Shown in pieces: positions 18,050 to 27,122 of a DNA stretch of 64,000 nucleotides. The stretch is from Methylobacterium sp. Leaf117. GTDB lineage: Bacteria; Pseudomonadota; Alphaproteobacteria; Rhizobiales; Beijerinckiaceae. The position numbers were made by a program, and so were the translations under genes. The stretch covers positions 313,096-377,095 of the forward strand of contig NZ_LMNL01000012.1 of the NCBI RefSeq assembly GCF_001422985.1, in the 5' to 3' direction. How positions within the stretch are numbered: position 1 is the stretch's first letter; each line of letters begins with the position of its first letter. The notes under the pieces were generated by a model, which had not been told where the DNA came from, did not search any database, and worked only from the letters and a program-made list of their open reading frames with translations.

Positions 18050-18328
18050 TCAATTGCAGCCGTTGCAGATCCCGCTGGTGATCTCCGAATCCTTCTTCTG
18101 CTGCGGCGTGCGGCGTTCCGGTTCGCCGGACATCTCAGGCCCCGCGGTACTGCCCGGGGGCTTGGTCCGCCCGACGCTCGACGTGTTGGGTGCGGTCGTG
18201 GTGGACAGGGCTCCACCGCCCGTCCCGGTCTGAGCCGGGCTTTCCGCTCGCGCCAATCGCGTCCCGATGATGGCGAGCGGCAGAACCAAGGCAAGCGCAG
18301 CCTTGATCAGCACAATCTTCGTGGCCAT
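18050..18328 (-). CDS. Small secreted protein with C-terminal CNGC
   Basis: A 92-residue protein with a strong AAGGAGGAAGG ribosome site just before its ATG. A signal peptide covers residues 1-29 (hydrophobic core, cleavage after ARA). The mature part is polar, Thr/Ser/Pro-rich with a KKDS stretch, and ends with two cysteines in CNGCN. The family is not recognised. It sits 91 bp downstream of a decayed TonB receptor fragment on the same strand and near the exb/ton cluster, so a role in metal handling is possible but unproven. Confidence 0.65.
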   Translation of the reverse strand: MATKIVLIKAALALVLPLAIIGTRLARAESPAQTGTGGGALSTTTAPNTSSVGRTKPPGSTAGPEMSGEPERRTPQQKKDSEITSGICNGCN

Positions 18329-18418
18329 GAACCTTCCTCCTTTCGCGCGCCAACCGCGCGCGCGACGGATCGGTTCATGCTGGCCTGGAGCTTGGGCGCT
18401 TCGAGCCTGCGGCGACAT

Positions 18419-18763
18419 CTACCAGCGAGTGGTCACGGAGCCCGTAATGCGGCGGCCATCACCGTAGTTGCAGCCGGTACAGCCGGCGAGCAGCGCGCAG
18501 GTCCCGACATAGACCCGGTCGAACAGATTGTTGGCTGCAACCTGGAAGCGCCAGCTGTCATAGGTGTAGCGGATCGAAGCATCGGTGAGGACGTAGTCCG
18601 GCACCCGGATCGTATTCTGGGCGTCCGCGAAGGTATCGCCGATGTAGCGCAGGCCGACGCCGAAAACATCATCGGTCTGCACGGTATTCTCGAGCCAGTT
18701 CGATCTCACGATGCTGAGTATCCGGCTCGGACGCCCACAAACCGCGCGAAGGCAGGCCGGCAT
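18419..18763 (-). pseudogene. TonB-dependent receptor, C-terminal remnant
   Basis: The last 90 or so residues match the end of a FhuA-type siderophore receptor barrel: VFGVGLRYIGDTF, a RVPDYVLTDASIRY strand, the NLFDRVYVGTC near-terminal segment and a terminal aromatic (TTRW). The rest of the receptor (signal peptide, plug, most strands) is missing, and the sequence upstream of about 18690 is unrelated in this frame. Another frame upstream carries RGCEIEG, reminiscent of the RGIELEG segment of receptors, which suggests decay by deletion and frameshift. A complete receptor occurs at 28382. Confidence 0.7.
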
Positions 18764-19550
18764 CGTGACCCACGTTCAGCGCCCTGACCGAGTTCAGCGG
18801 GTGAATCCTGGTCTTGCGCTGGATCGTCCCCTCGATCTCGCAGCCACGTATCCGATCTCGCCGATCTCGTAAGAGGTCCACGACCGTCTCAAGACCCACC
18901 GTGGCCTCACGCCCTACGAAGCCAGCAGCAAGGAACCACCGAGCCCAGCCGTTTTCCGTCAAACCTGCTTCACCCAATGCCGGGACCAAACAATCGCGCA
19001 GGTCTGCCTCCAGGTCTGTCAGGGTCGCCGTTCCACGACCTTGCACAGCGTAGGGCTCGGCCTCAAACGCCCTCGAAGCTTGCGGGACGAACCGCGAAAA
19101 TTGCCCCTCCCTCGAGCCGAGAATGGATTTGACACCCGGGGACTGCTCCCAGTGCATGGACTGGACGCGCGTGGCCAAAGTCTTCGCAGATGCCGGCCAC
19201 GCAGCTCAACGACTCGCAACCGCCCCGATCATCGCCGGAGGCATCGTGGATAAAAGCTCTGATCGGTTGGGCTTCGCCGCCCATTCGGACCGCTGCGTCG
19301 TTGAGGGCTTCTTCGTCTGGGTCATTGGCAATCGCCGCCTTCGGAAGGAACCGGGATCACCCTTTGCTTCAGCCCAGGCTTTCCTCAACGCCGGGGCGCT
19401 CCGAGACCTGTACTCCTGCGAAGCAGCAAACATCTGGCGCCCGGACAAAGGCCGGCAATTCGAAAAATGCGGGAAAGCCGTGGCAGATTGAGCGCGTCGT
19501 CCCACAGACCCTTCGACGAACCACGGTGACCGCAACGAAGGTTGAGTGCG
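18764..19550. other. Gene-poor stretch before exbB
   Basis: 787 bp. Open frames at 18669-19178 (minus) and 19123-19491 (plus) have no recognisable product and no good ribosome site. The left part is probably decayed receptor DNA. The right end must hold the promoter of the exbB operon, but I see no clear Fur/Irr-type box. Confidence 0.45.
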
Positions 19551-20519
19551 ATGACAGTGATGACGGCCTTGCAGGATTCCGGCTGGACGATGTGTCTGCG
19601 GCGTGGAGTTGTCCTGACAATCACAGGCCTGATTTTGATCGGGACTGTCGCCATCACCGCCCCGGCGGTAGCGCAGGACGCTGAGGCACCCGCGGCAACC
19701 GTTGCGGGCACGATCAATCCCACCGCAGCCGTACCGCCATCTCCGGCTGGTGCGACCGTGCCGGCCCTGCCCGTGGCAACGAGCGCACAGCTCCCGGTGA
19801 CAGACAAAGCGACCGAGGCTGCCCACGATCTCTCGCCGATGGGGATGTTCCTGCACGCGGACATGGTCGTGCGGGCCGTCATGGTAACCCTTCTACTGGC
19901 TTCGGTGGTGACCTGGGCCATCCTCTTGGTGAAGACGCTGAGCCTACACTTCGCCAAGCGCGAGATCCGCACCAGCCTCAAGGCACTCCGGTCGGTGGCG
20001 AATCTGGCAGAGGCAAACGATTCGGTCCGCCGCGGCGTCGGAGCGCTTCTTCTGGTGGAGATCGAGGGGGAGGTCGCCCTGTCTCAGGGGTTACCCAGCG
20101 AAGGTATCAAGGAGCGGGCCGCCATGGCGCTGGTCAGGATCGAGGCCATGGTTGGCAAGCGGATGGCGTCCGGCACCGGGATCCTGGCGACGATCGGTTC
20201 GATCGGTCCGTTCGTCGGCCTGTTCGGTACGGTCTGGGGCATCATGGGCAGCTTCATCGGCATCGCCAACTCGAACACCACCTCTCTTGCGGTGGTGGCG
20301 CCTGGCATCGCCGAAGCATTGCTGGCCACCGGCATCGGGTTGGTCGCGGCGATTCCCGCGGTCGTGATCTACAACGCGCTGACCCGCTCCATCACCGGCT
20401 ACCGCGCCCTGGTCGGCGATGCCGTTGCGCTGACCATGCGCCACCTGTCGCGTGATCTCGATGGTCGCGAGCGGGTGACCTACAGCCGCCCGTCCGACCT
20501 TCGCCTGGCGGCGGAGTAG
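19551..20519 (+). CDS. exbB: ExbB, TonB-system proton channel subunit
   Basis: A 322-residue MotA/TolQ/ExbB-family inner-membrane protein that uses proton flow to energise TonB. It has an N-terminal signal-like segment (about 15-45, ending AVAQ), an Ala/Pro-rich periplasmic stretch, and three membrane helices (about 110-130, 220-245, 265-290) with the conserved ATIGSIGPFVGLFGTVWGI and GLVAAIPAVVIYN segments. The longer N-terminus is usual in alphaproteobacteria. The ATG at 19551 was chosen over a TTG three codons earlier. It is the first gene of exbB-exbD-tonB. Confidence 0.95.
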   Translation: MTVMTALQDSGWTMCLRRGVVLTITGLILIGTVAITAPAVAQDAEAPAATVAGTINPTAAVPPSPAGATVPALPVATSAQLPVTDKATEAAHDLSPMGMFLHADMVVRAVMVTLLLASVVTWAILLVKTLSLHFAKREIRTSLKALRSVANLAEANDSVRRGVGALLLVEIEGEVALSQGLPSEGIKERAAMALVRIEAMVGKRMASGTGILATIGSIGPFVGLFGTVWGIMGSFIGIANSNTTSLAVVAPGIAEALLATGIGLVAAIPAVVIYNALTRSITGYRALVGDAVALTMRHLSRDLDGRERVTYSRPSDLRLAAE

Positions 20520-20523
20520 GCGC

Positions 20524-20961
20524 ATGGCCGTCAATCTGGGATCGAACGACGGCGGCGATCTCGTCGAAAACGCCGAGATCAACATCACGCCCTTCATTGA
20601 TGTGATCTTGGTGCTGATGATCATCTTCATGGTGGCGGCGCCGCTCTCGACCGTCAGCGTCCCCGTGGAACTGCCGACGTCGTCGGCTCAACAGCAGCCG
20701 CGGCCTGACAAACCGGTCTACGTCAGCATCAAATCCGATCTCTCCGTCACCGTGGGTGAAGACACGCTGGCCCGGGCCGATCTCGGCGCCGCTCTCGACG
20801 GGGCGACCAAAGGCAACAAGGAAGAGCGAATCTTCCTGCGTGCCGACAAGGGCGTGCCCTATGGCGAACTGATGCAGGTGATGAACCTGTTGCGCGGAGC
20901 GGGCTACCTGAAGGTCGGCCTGGTTGGGCTGGAGGAAATGGCCGGCGGAGCGCAGCCATGA
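20524..20961 (+). CDS. exbD: ExbD, TonB-system subunit
   Basis: A 145-residue ExbD/TolR-family protein with a short cytoplasmic N-terminus, one membrane helix (about 20-42) containing the essential Asp in TPFIDVILVLMIIFMV, and a periplasmic domain with FLRADKGVPYGELMQVM. It starts 4 bp after exbB and its stop overlaps the tonB start, so the three subunits are made from one message. Confidence 0.96.
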   Translation: MAVNLGSNDGGDLVENAEINITPFIDVILVLMIIFMVAAPLSTVSVPVELPTSSAQQQPRPDKPVYVSIKSDLSVTVGEDTLARADLGAALDGATKGNKEERIFLRADKGVPYGELMQVMNLLRGAGYLKVGLVGLEEMAGGAQP

Positions 20962-21845
20962 TGCATCCGCCGCCCGAAGCCTTCCTTCAGGCCATCGAGC
21001 AGCGTCGCTGGGAGCTGGAAAGATCCGAGAGATCCTCGGCTGTCCGGGTCCTCGGCTGGGCGGTCGCCGTTTTCCTGACGCTCGCCGCCCATGTCGGTCT
21101 CTACCTCGCTTTGACCTACCAATCCGAAACGCCGTCCGTTCCGCCGGAACAACCGGCGGCGATCATGATCGATATGTCGCCCGAGCCCACCGTCGCGAAG
21201 TCCGATCTCGACAACGCCAAGGATGGCCCTGTGGCCCCGGATGCGCAGGAGACGCAGCCGGAAACGCCCGACGAGCCCCCGCCGCCCGATCCGCCGGCAG
21301 CTCTTGCAGCGCCGCCGCCCCCGCCTCAGGTCGTGTCGCAGGCCGTACTTCCACCCGAGGTCCCGAAGGAGGTCAGCCCGCCGCAGCAAAAGCCGCCGGA
21401 GAAGAAGCATCCCGAAAAACCGCAGCCTCGGAAGAAGCCGGTTCCGAAACACCCCGTTCACAAGAAGCCTGAACCAAGCCCGGCATCCCGGAGTGGCGGT
21501 GGTCCGAAGTCGGACCAGCAGAATGCGAATCGGACCGCTGCCTCTGCCGCAGGCTCCGCAATCAGCCAAGCGTCGCGCGCGACGTGGCAGAACGAGATGC
21601 GGGCCCGGATTGTCCGTGCCAAGCGCTTTCCGCCCGCGGCTGCCGGTGCGGTTGGGGTGGCAGTGGTGAGCGTCACGTTCGCGGCCAACGGCAGCGTGAC
21701 AGCGGCCCGTCTTATCGCGTCGTCCGGCAATGCGGCCCTCGATGCCGAGGCGGTTGCCGTGATGTATCGGGCAGCGCCTTTCCCGCCACCGCCCGGCGGT
21801 CAGGCGATGACGCAGACGATCCCGCTCAACTTCAGCCGCCGGTAG
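20958..21845 (+). CDS. tonB: TonB energy transducer
   Basis: A 295-residue protein with a cytoplasmic tail, one membrane helix (about 30-52), a long Pro/Lys-rich periplasmic spacer (about 85-185, with PPPPDPP and repeated KKP/EK units) and a C-terminal TonB domain (about 210-295; AVVSVTFAANGSV, ALDAEAVAVMYRAAPFPPPP, ending LNFSRR). It links ExbB/ExbD to outer-membrane receptors, most likely the receptor at 28382. Start and exbD stop overlap as ATGA. Confidence 0.95.
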   Translation: MMHPPPEAFLQAIEQRRWELERSERSSAVRVLGWAVAVFLTLAAHVGLYLALTYQSETPSVPPEQPAAIMIDMSPEPTVAKSDLDNAKDGPVAPDAQETQPETPDEPPPPDPPAALAAPPPPPQVVSQAVLPPEVPKEVSPPQQKPPEKKHPEKPQPRKKPVPKHPVHKKPEPSPASRSGGGPKSDQQNANRTAASAAGSAISQASRATWQNEMRARIVRAKRFPPAAAGAVGVAVVSVTFAANGSVTAARLIASSGNAALDAEAVAVMYRAAPFPPPPGGQAMTQTIPLNFSRR

Positions 21846-21943
21846 CGAACCGGTGGTTTTCCGGAACCAGGATCCGATCGTCCGCCGGACGTCGTTAGAA
21901 AAACCCCGAGCAGCACAAGATCCCGAGCCAGAAACGAGCAGCA

Positions 21944-23299
21944 ATGCCTTCGCATCCGTCCAACCTCCCGACAACCGCAGCGACGCCGGACGCAGCCGTC
22001 TCGGTTTCGGAGTTCAGGCTTGAGAACGGGATGCAGGTCGTGGTTATCCCGGATCGACGCAGCCCGATCGTCACTCACATGATCTGGTATCGCAACGGCT
22101 CGACGGACGATCCGCCCGGCCAATCGGGACTGGCCCATTTCCTCGAACACCTGATGTTCAAGGGCACCGCGACCTATCCGGCCGGTGCCTTCAGCGATCT
22201 CCTGACCTCCCTGGGCGCCGAGGAGAACGCTTTCACCGGCTGGGACTTCACCGCCTACCACCAGCGGATTCCCAACGAATATCTTGCGACCTGCATGGCC
22301 TACGAAGCCGACCGGATGTGCAATCTCGTCCTCGAAGAGGCCGCTGTGGCAACCGAGCGGGACGTGATTCTCGAGGAACGCTCCATGGTCGCGGATGCGA
22401 ACCCGGCCGGACTGCTCGGGGAGGCTCTGGCGATCGCCGCAAGCCCCGCCCACCCATCGGGGCGCCCGATCATCGGCTGGCGCCATGAGATCGCTGGTCT
22501 GACCCGGGCAGATGCCCTGGCTCATTATCGACGCTTCTATACGCCTGAGAATGCGCTTCTCGTAGTGGCCGGCGATGCCGAGCCGGAGGCGGTGCGAGAT
22601 CTCGCCGCCGAGATCTACGGCGCGATCCCGGCCTCGGGCGCTCCTCCCGAGCGCCGTCACCTGCAAGACCCGCCGAGCCGGGTCCATCGGCAGATCACCC
22701 TGGCTGAGACGACCGTCGGCGAGCCGCAGTTGACGCGGCTGCACAAGGTGCCGTCACCCACGGACGCAGTTCCGGGGCAAGCCGAGGCCCTGGAAGTGCT
22801 GGCCTTTCTGCTCGGCGGCGACGAAACCTCGATTCTCCATACTCGTCTCGTCGTCGAGGAGGCCCGTGCGACCCGCGTCGGGGCAGCCTATTGGGCGCTT
22901 CTCTTCCGCGGTCCCTCACGCTTCTACATCCACGGATCGCCCTCGGTCGGGACCACGCCCGAAGAGCTCGACCACGCAATCGATGCGCACCTCGACGACC
23001 TGCGAGTGTCCGGGTTCGAGGCATCGGCCGTCAAGCGCGCCAAGACTCAGCTCGTGGCCAGCGCTCTCTATGCCCGCGATAGCCAAGTCAGCCTCGCCAA
23101 CTGGTACGGCATGGCTCTGTGCTGCGGCCTCACGCTCGACGATCTGGCAACTTGGCAGACCCGCATCGAGACAGTCGACACCGAGGCGCTCCAGCAGGCC
23201 CTCGCCCTTCTGGAACGGCGAGACACCGTCTCGGGCCATCTCATTCGTTTCCAAACGGCCTGCCCGAGCGTGCTGAACGGGGAAGACCTCTCGTCATGA
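21944..23299 (+). CDS. M16 zinc peptidase, catalytic subunit
   Basis: A 451-residue insulinase-family (M16) metallopeptidase. The inverted zinc motif HxxEH is present as HFLEH near residue 66, with the downstream metal-ligand Glu in the region around EERSM. Both halves of the peptidase fold are present. There is no signal peptide, so it is probably cytoplasmic. It is followed by an overlapping gene for an inactive M16 partner, as in two-subunit M16B peptidases. The position inside a TonB/ABC uptake cluster suggests that it degrades an imported peptide. Confidence 0.93.
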   Translation: MPSHPSNLPTTAATPDAAVSVSEFRLENGMQVVVIPDRRSPIVTHMIWYRNGSTDDPPGQSGLAHFLEHLMFKGTATYPAGAFSDLLTSLGAEENAFTGWDFTAYHQRIPNEYLATCMAYEADRMCNLVLEEAAVATERDVILEERSMVADANPAGLLGEALAIAASPAHPSGRPIIGWRHEIAGLTRADALAHYRRFYTPENALLVVAGDAEPEAVRDLAAEIYGAIPASGAPPERRHLQDPPSRVHRQITLAETTVGEPQLTRLHKVPSPTDAVPGQAEALEVLAFLLGGDETSILHTRLVVEEARATRVGAAYWALLFRGPSRFYIHGSPSVGTTPEELDHAIDAHLDDLRVSGFEASAVKRAKTQLVASALYARDSQVSLANWYGMALCCGLTLDDLATWQTRIETVDTEALQQALALLERRDTVSGHLIRFQTACPSVLNGEDLSS

Positions 23300-24570
23300 C
23301 GATTCACGTCACAACGTCCGGCAGGCCCCTGGCCGCCCGCGTTCGGTGCTTTCGCAGCCCTGGCGGCATCGAGGCCTGGCTCCTTGAGGACCACACGCTG
23401 CCGATCCTGTCGATGCAGTTCGGGTTTCGGGGCGGTCCCACGCTCGACCCAACGGACCGCTCGGGGACGGCGCGGATGCTTACTGGCCTGCTCACCGAGG
23501 GTGCTGGATCGATGGACGGCGGCGCCTTCCGCCAAGTCCTCGGGGATCGGGCGATCCAGCTGTCCTTCTCGGTCTGGAGCGACAGCCTGCGCGGTGAGCT
23601 CAAGACCCTTGCACGTGAAACGGAGGCTGCGTTCGAGCTGATCGGCCTCGCCTTGTGTGACCCGTGTCTGGCCGCGGATGACATCGTTCGGGTCCGAAAC
23701 GCTTTGGAGGCGGATGTCCGCGCCAGCCTCAGCCGCCCGGATCAGGTCGTGAACCAGACCTTTGCCGCGCACGGCTTTGCCGGTCACCCCTATGGCCGGC
23801 CCTCGTCCGGCAATCTCGACAGCCTTCGGCGGATCGAGCGCGCGGACTTGGTAGCTCTACAGGCGCGCATGGTGACCCGCACCAACCTGGGCGTCGCCGT
23901 CGTCGGTGCGATCGGTCCCGAAGATCTCGGCCTCGCCCTGGATGGTGCCTTCGGGCAACTTCCGGCGGGTGTCCCCGTGCAGACGGCAGCGACCGCAATC
24001 CAGGGACTCGGCGAGCGCATCGTCAAACGGCTCGCGCTGCCCCAATCGACGATCCGATTCGGGCGGCCCGGCATCCCTCGCGCGGACGCGGATTTCGCCG
24101 CCGCCACCGTGGTGAACCACGCCTTGGGGGGGGACATGTCCTCCCGCCTGTTTCGCGAGGTTCGCAAGAAGCGCGGCCTTTGTTATGCGGTGGGAACCGC
24201 CCTTCAAGTTGTGGACGGCGCCGCCACCCTGGTGGGCAGGACGGCGACCGGCAACGATCGCGTCGAGGAAGCACTCGGTGTGATCGAAGACGAGCTTCGC
24301 CATCTGGCTCGGGACGGACTCGACGCACAGGAGATGGAGCGGGGCAAGGGCTATCTTATCGGCTCGTCCAAGCTGCGCCTCGACAGTTCGTCGGCCATCG
24401 CTGCCCTGCTTCTCGGGTTGCAGCTCGACGGGCGCGGGTTGGACTGGCCCGATACCCACAACTCGCGCATCGCCGCCGTGACGGCGGAGGACGCGCGGCG
24501 AGCCGCAGCGCGCCTGATCGGCGATGCTCGGATGCTCGTCGCGATCGCAGGAGATCCGACCGAACCGTAA
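23296..24570 (+). CDS. M16 peptidase-like, non-catalytic subunit
   Basis: A 424-residue M16 homologue lacking HxxEH: the equivalent segment reads LTGLLTEGAGS. The C-terminal half keeps the substrate-binding signature FREVRKKRGLCYAVG. The family's usual arrangement is a heterodimer of active and inactive subunits, and the ATGA overlap with the catalytic gene supports this. The start at 23296 is set by that overlap; the frame is open further upstream without a ribosome site. Confidence 0.92.
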   Translation: MTIHVTTSGRPLAARVRCFRSPGGIEAWLLEDHTLPILSMQFGFRGGPTLDPTDRSGTARMLTGLLTEGAGSMDGGAFRQVLGDRAIQLSFSVWSDSLRGELKTLARETEAAFELIGLALCDPCLAADDIVRVRNALEADVRASLSRPDQVVNQTFAAHGFAGHPYGRPSSGNLDSLRRIERADLVALQARMVTRTNLGVAVVGAIGPEDLGLALDGAFGQLPAGVPVQTAATAIQGLGERIVKRLALPQSTIRFGRPGIPRADADFAAATVVNHALGGDMSSRLFREVRKKRGLCYAVGTALQVVDGAATLVGRTATGNDRVEEALGVIEDELRHLARDGLDAQEMERGKGYLIGSSKLRLDSSSAIAALLLGLQLDGRGLDWPDTHNSRIAAVTAEDARRAAARLIGDARMLVAIAGDPTEP

Positions 24571-24688
24571 TCGCCGGGGCATACGCCGAGTCGGGCGGCT
24601 CGGCGGCACTTCGGCATCGGGAAGCCGAAATCAGTGTCAAAATTTGGCAAATCCGGGCGGCACCGTCGTCTAATCGGGAGTGAAGGCC

Positions 24689-25144
24689 GTGAGATCCATC
24701 GTCATAGTGAGCCTGGGGCTGATCCTCGCATCCCCAATCACGGCACAGGCGCAAGTCGCTTCAAGCAAACCGCTTATTCCCGGGGCACCTGTTCAAACAC
24801 AGACCGGAACTGGGCGGTCCGGCTCCGCGAGTGCAACGCTTCTCGAAACGCCCGGCGCGGCTCCATCCGCTCCGAGCGGTTTCGATCCACCCGGCCAGAA
24901 GCCGCCACGCCCGGATACGGCAATCGGACCTGATCTCGTCGCCTACATCTTTGCGCCGGTCGGGAAGATCGTCGGACCGATCACCGAGGGCCTCCACGTC
25001 TTCGACGCATCTCTTGCGCCGATCAACGCGGTTCTGCTCCCGCTGACCGGTCCTCATGACCCTGCACCCGAAGTCGCACCGGCCTCCGCGCCGGTCTCGC
25101 CTGTGGCGGAGGCGGTTCCGACAACGCGCGGGCCACGCAAGTAA
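24689..25144 (+). CDS. Secreted Pro-rich protein in uptake cluster
   Basis: A 151-residue protein with a signal peptide (hydrophobic SIVIVSLGLILASPI, cleavage after AQA near 23). The mature part is Pro/Ala/Ser-rich at both ends around a hydrophobic centre (DLVAYIFAPVGKIVGPITEG). No cysteine and no known family. A GTG three codons earlier (24680) is possible; 24689 was chosen for its ribosome-site spacing. Being co-oriented between peptidase and thioredoxin genes, it probably belongs to the uptake system; a periplasmic or lipid-associated accessory role is a guess. Confidence 0.7.
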   Translation: MRSIVIVSLGLILASPITAQAQVASSKPLIPGAPVQTQTGTGRSGSASATLLETPGAAPSAPSGFDPPGQKPPRPDTAIGPDLVAYIFAPVGKIVGPITEGLHVFDASLAPINAVLLPLTGPHDPAPEVAPASAPVSPVAEAVPTTRGPRK

Positions 25145-25253
25145 CGGCCCGCTCGACCATTTGGCGCCGCCCGGTCCGCGTCCACTGACGGATGTGTGTT
25201 GCGACCAGGACGGCCGATTTCCTCGCGGCAAGGTCCCGAGAAAGGTTTCCCCC

Positions 25254-26366
25254 ATGTCTTCTTCCGAGTTGCTCGTCGGCGATCCCGCACCCGCGATCGA
25301 AGTCGAGACGTTTCTGAAGGGCGAGCCGCTCACGGGCTTCGCTCCCGGCTGCGTCTACGTCGTCGAGTTTTGGGCGACTTGGTGCGGTCCCTGCGCGACC
25401 AGCATCCCGCACCTGACGGAGCTTCAGGCGCGCTACCCGAACGTTCCAATTCTCGGGGTCGCCGTGGGTTGGACAGACCTCATGGTGGTCGAGAGCTTCG
25501 TACGCGATTGGAATGACCGCATCGGCTACCGGATCGCCGTCGATCGGCGGCCAGAGCGAGAGGTTGGCCGGAGCCTGATGCGCGCGGCCTGGTGCGATGC
25601 GGCCTTCCAGAAAGGCGTACCGACGTCCTTCATTGTGGATCGGGCGGGCCGCATCGCATGGATCGGACATCCGATGGACCTGGATACCCCGCTCGCAGCC
25701 GTGGAAGAGGGACGCTGGGATCTCGCAGCCGCTGCCGACGCGCACCGATCACAGCTGGTACGCGAGAAGGTCCGCGAAGCTCAGGCCTTGGAACGGGCGG
25801 TGCGCGCTTGCTCCGAGATGGGCGACCGGGACGGCATGCTGCGGGCCTATGACGCGGCCTTCGCGGCTGAGCCCGAACTGGAGCCGACTTATGGCTTCGG
25901 CAAATTCAAGCAATTTGCGCCTGGCGGTGAAGCCGCCCTGGTCTACGGGCAACATCTGATCACGCGGGCTGCCGCGAACGACATCAACACGCTCTTCAAA
26001 ATTGGAATGAGTTTGACCCGACAGGGCGAAACCCTCAGGGAGCCGGTTTCCGAGCCGGCCGCGGCCCTGGCGATCCAGGCCCTGGATCGAGTTTGGTCCC
26101 TTGCCGGGTCCGAGCCGAACCCCCGCCTGCGGATGCGGCTGTCGGAGGCTTACGCATATGCCTTGCTGGCGGCCGGCCGGCGGGGGGAGGCGATGTCCTA
26201 CGCAAGAGCCGCACTGGACGCCGGAAAGGCGACCGGAGCGAACGAGGAGGTGCTGGCACCGCTCCAAGCTCTTCATGAGCGGTGCGTGGCGGCGACTCCC
26301 TCCGTGCCGACGCCACCGCCGTCGATGATCTGCGACGGCGACAGTTGCCGTCTCGCCGATTCTTGA
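25254..26366 (+). CDS. TlpA-like thioredoxin with C-terminal helical domain
   Basis: A 370-residue protein. Residues 8-150 are a TlpA/ResA-type thioredoxin fold with the redox motif WCGPC near 44 and the cis-Pro in VPTSFIVD. The remaining 220 residues are helical and TPR-like, with a Leu/Ala/Arg pattern. There is no signal peptide, unlike classical TlpA, so it should act in the cytoplasm. A pair of cysteines at the extreme C-terminus (ICDGDSCRLADS) could be a second redox site. Its place beside a cysteine-metabolising enzyme and peptidases suggests reduction of disulfides in the imported compound. Confidence 0.85.
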   Translation: MSSSELLVGDPAPAIEVETFLKGEPLTGFAPGCVYVVEFWATWCGPCATSIPHLTELQARYPNVPILGVAVGWTDLMVVESFVRDWNDRIGYRIAVDRRPEREVGRSLMRAAWCDAAFQKGVPTSFIVDRAGRIAWIGHPMDLDTPLAAVEEGRWDLAAAADAHRSQLVREKVREAQALERAVRACSEMGDRDGMLRAYDAAFAAEPELEPTYGFGKFKQFAPGGEAALVYGQHLITRAAANDINTLFKIGMSLTRQGETLREPVSEPAAALAIQALDRVWSLAGSEPNPRLRMRLSEAYAYALLAAGRRGEAMSYARAALDAGKATGANEEVLAPLQALHERCVAATPSVPTPPPSMICDGDSCRLADS

Positions 26367-26525
26367 TTGCCGCCCTCAAACGGTTCGGCGTCTTACCGCT
26401 CCGAGACTCCGCGACGCATGCCGGCAAGCCCGGAGGCACGCGACCCACAATTCCAAAGAGCAGCCTCAAACCTGCTCCTCAAGCTGCTGCGTTCCGCTAT
26501 CGCTCCCTGCTTCTCCGGCAAAGAC

Positions 26526-27122
26526 ATGACGCTTCACACTTGGCTCGCCTTCGTGGCCGCATCCTGCCTCACCTTGGCGCTCCCCGGGCCGACCGCCCTC
26601 ATCCTCCTCCGCTACGCCTCGTTGCCCGGACCCCGCACCCTTCCCTCCATCGTCGCGGGCGCGGTTCTGGGTGATACGTTCGCGCTGACCATCTGCAATT
26701 TCGGTCTGGGGACGCTACTGGCGGCCTCCTCCGATCTCCTCACGGTGTTGAAGATCGCGGCGGCGGCCTATCTGATCGGGCTCGGCCTCTCCAGCCTATT
26801 TGCCCGCCCCTCGATTCGCGTCGCACCGCCGCACCACACCCGCCGCCCCTTCGCCGGCGTCTTCCTGGTGACCGCCTTCAATCCCAAGGGCATCATCTTC
26901 TTCTGTGCCCTGTTGCCCCAATTCGTCGACGCCGCCCAACCTGTGCTGCCGCAACTCGCGATTTTGCAGGTGACGTTCTGCACGCTGTCCCTGGTCGCTG
27001 CCGTGACCTGGGTCTCCGCCGGACGCCTGCTGCGCCGAACGGCCGATCGATGGATCCGGCGCACGACAGGTCTGCTTCTCATCAGCACTGGTGTCGCGCA
27101 GGCGACCGGTCGGCTCGCATGA
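26526..27122 (+). CDS. LysE-family exporter
   Basis: A 198-residue inner-membrane exporter with six hydrophobic segments. The N-terminal family signature ([15 protein letters not shown]) is present, followed by GLSSLFARP and a [16 protein letters not shown] segment typical of RhtB/LysE proteins, which export amino acids or small amines. Its stop overlaps the start of the PLP enzyme gene (ATGA), so exporter and enzyme are coupled; a cysteine-related substrate is therefore plausible. The frame is open upstream, but the ATG at 26526 gives the family N-terminus. Confidence 0.88.
   Translation: MTLHTWLAFVAASCLTLALPGPTALILLRYASLPGPRTLPSIVAGAVLGDTFALTICNFGLGTLLAASSDLLTVLKIAAAAYLIGLGLSSLFARPSIRVAPPHHTRRPFAGVFLVTAFNPKGIIFFCALLPQFVDAAQPVLPQLAILQVTFCTLSLVAAVTWVSAGRLLRRTADRWIRRTTGLLLISTGVAQATGRLA

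Noticed and set aside
18669-19178. Minus-strand 169-codon frame as a gene
   Set aside because: No recognised family or ribosome site; it overlaps the receptor remnant and looks like decayed DNA.
19123-19491. Plus-strand 122-codon frame upstream of exbB
   Set aside because: No ribosome site or family match; a chance frame in a gene-poor stretch is more likely.
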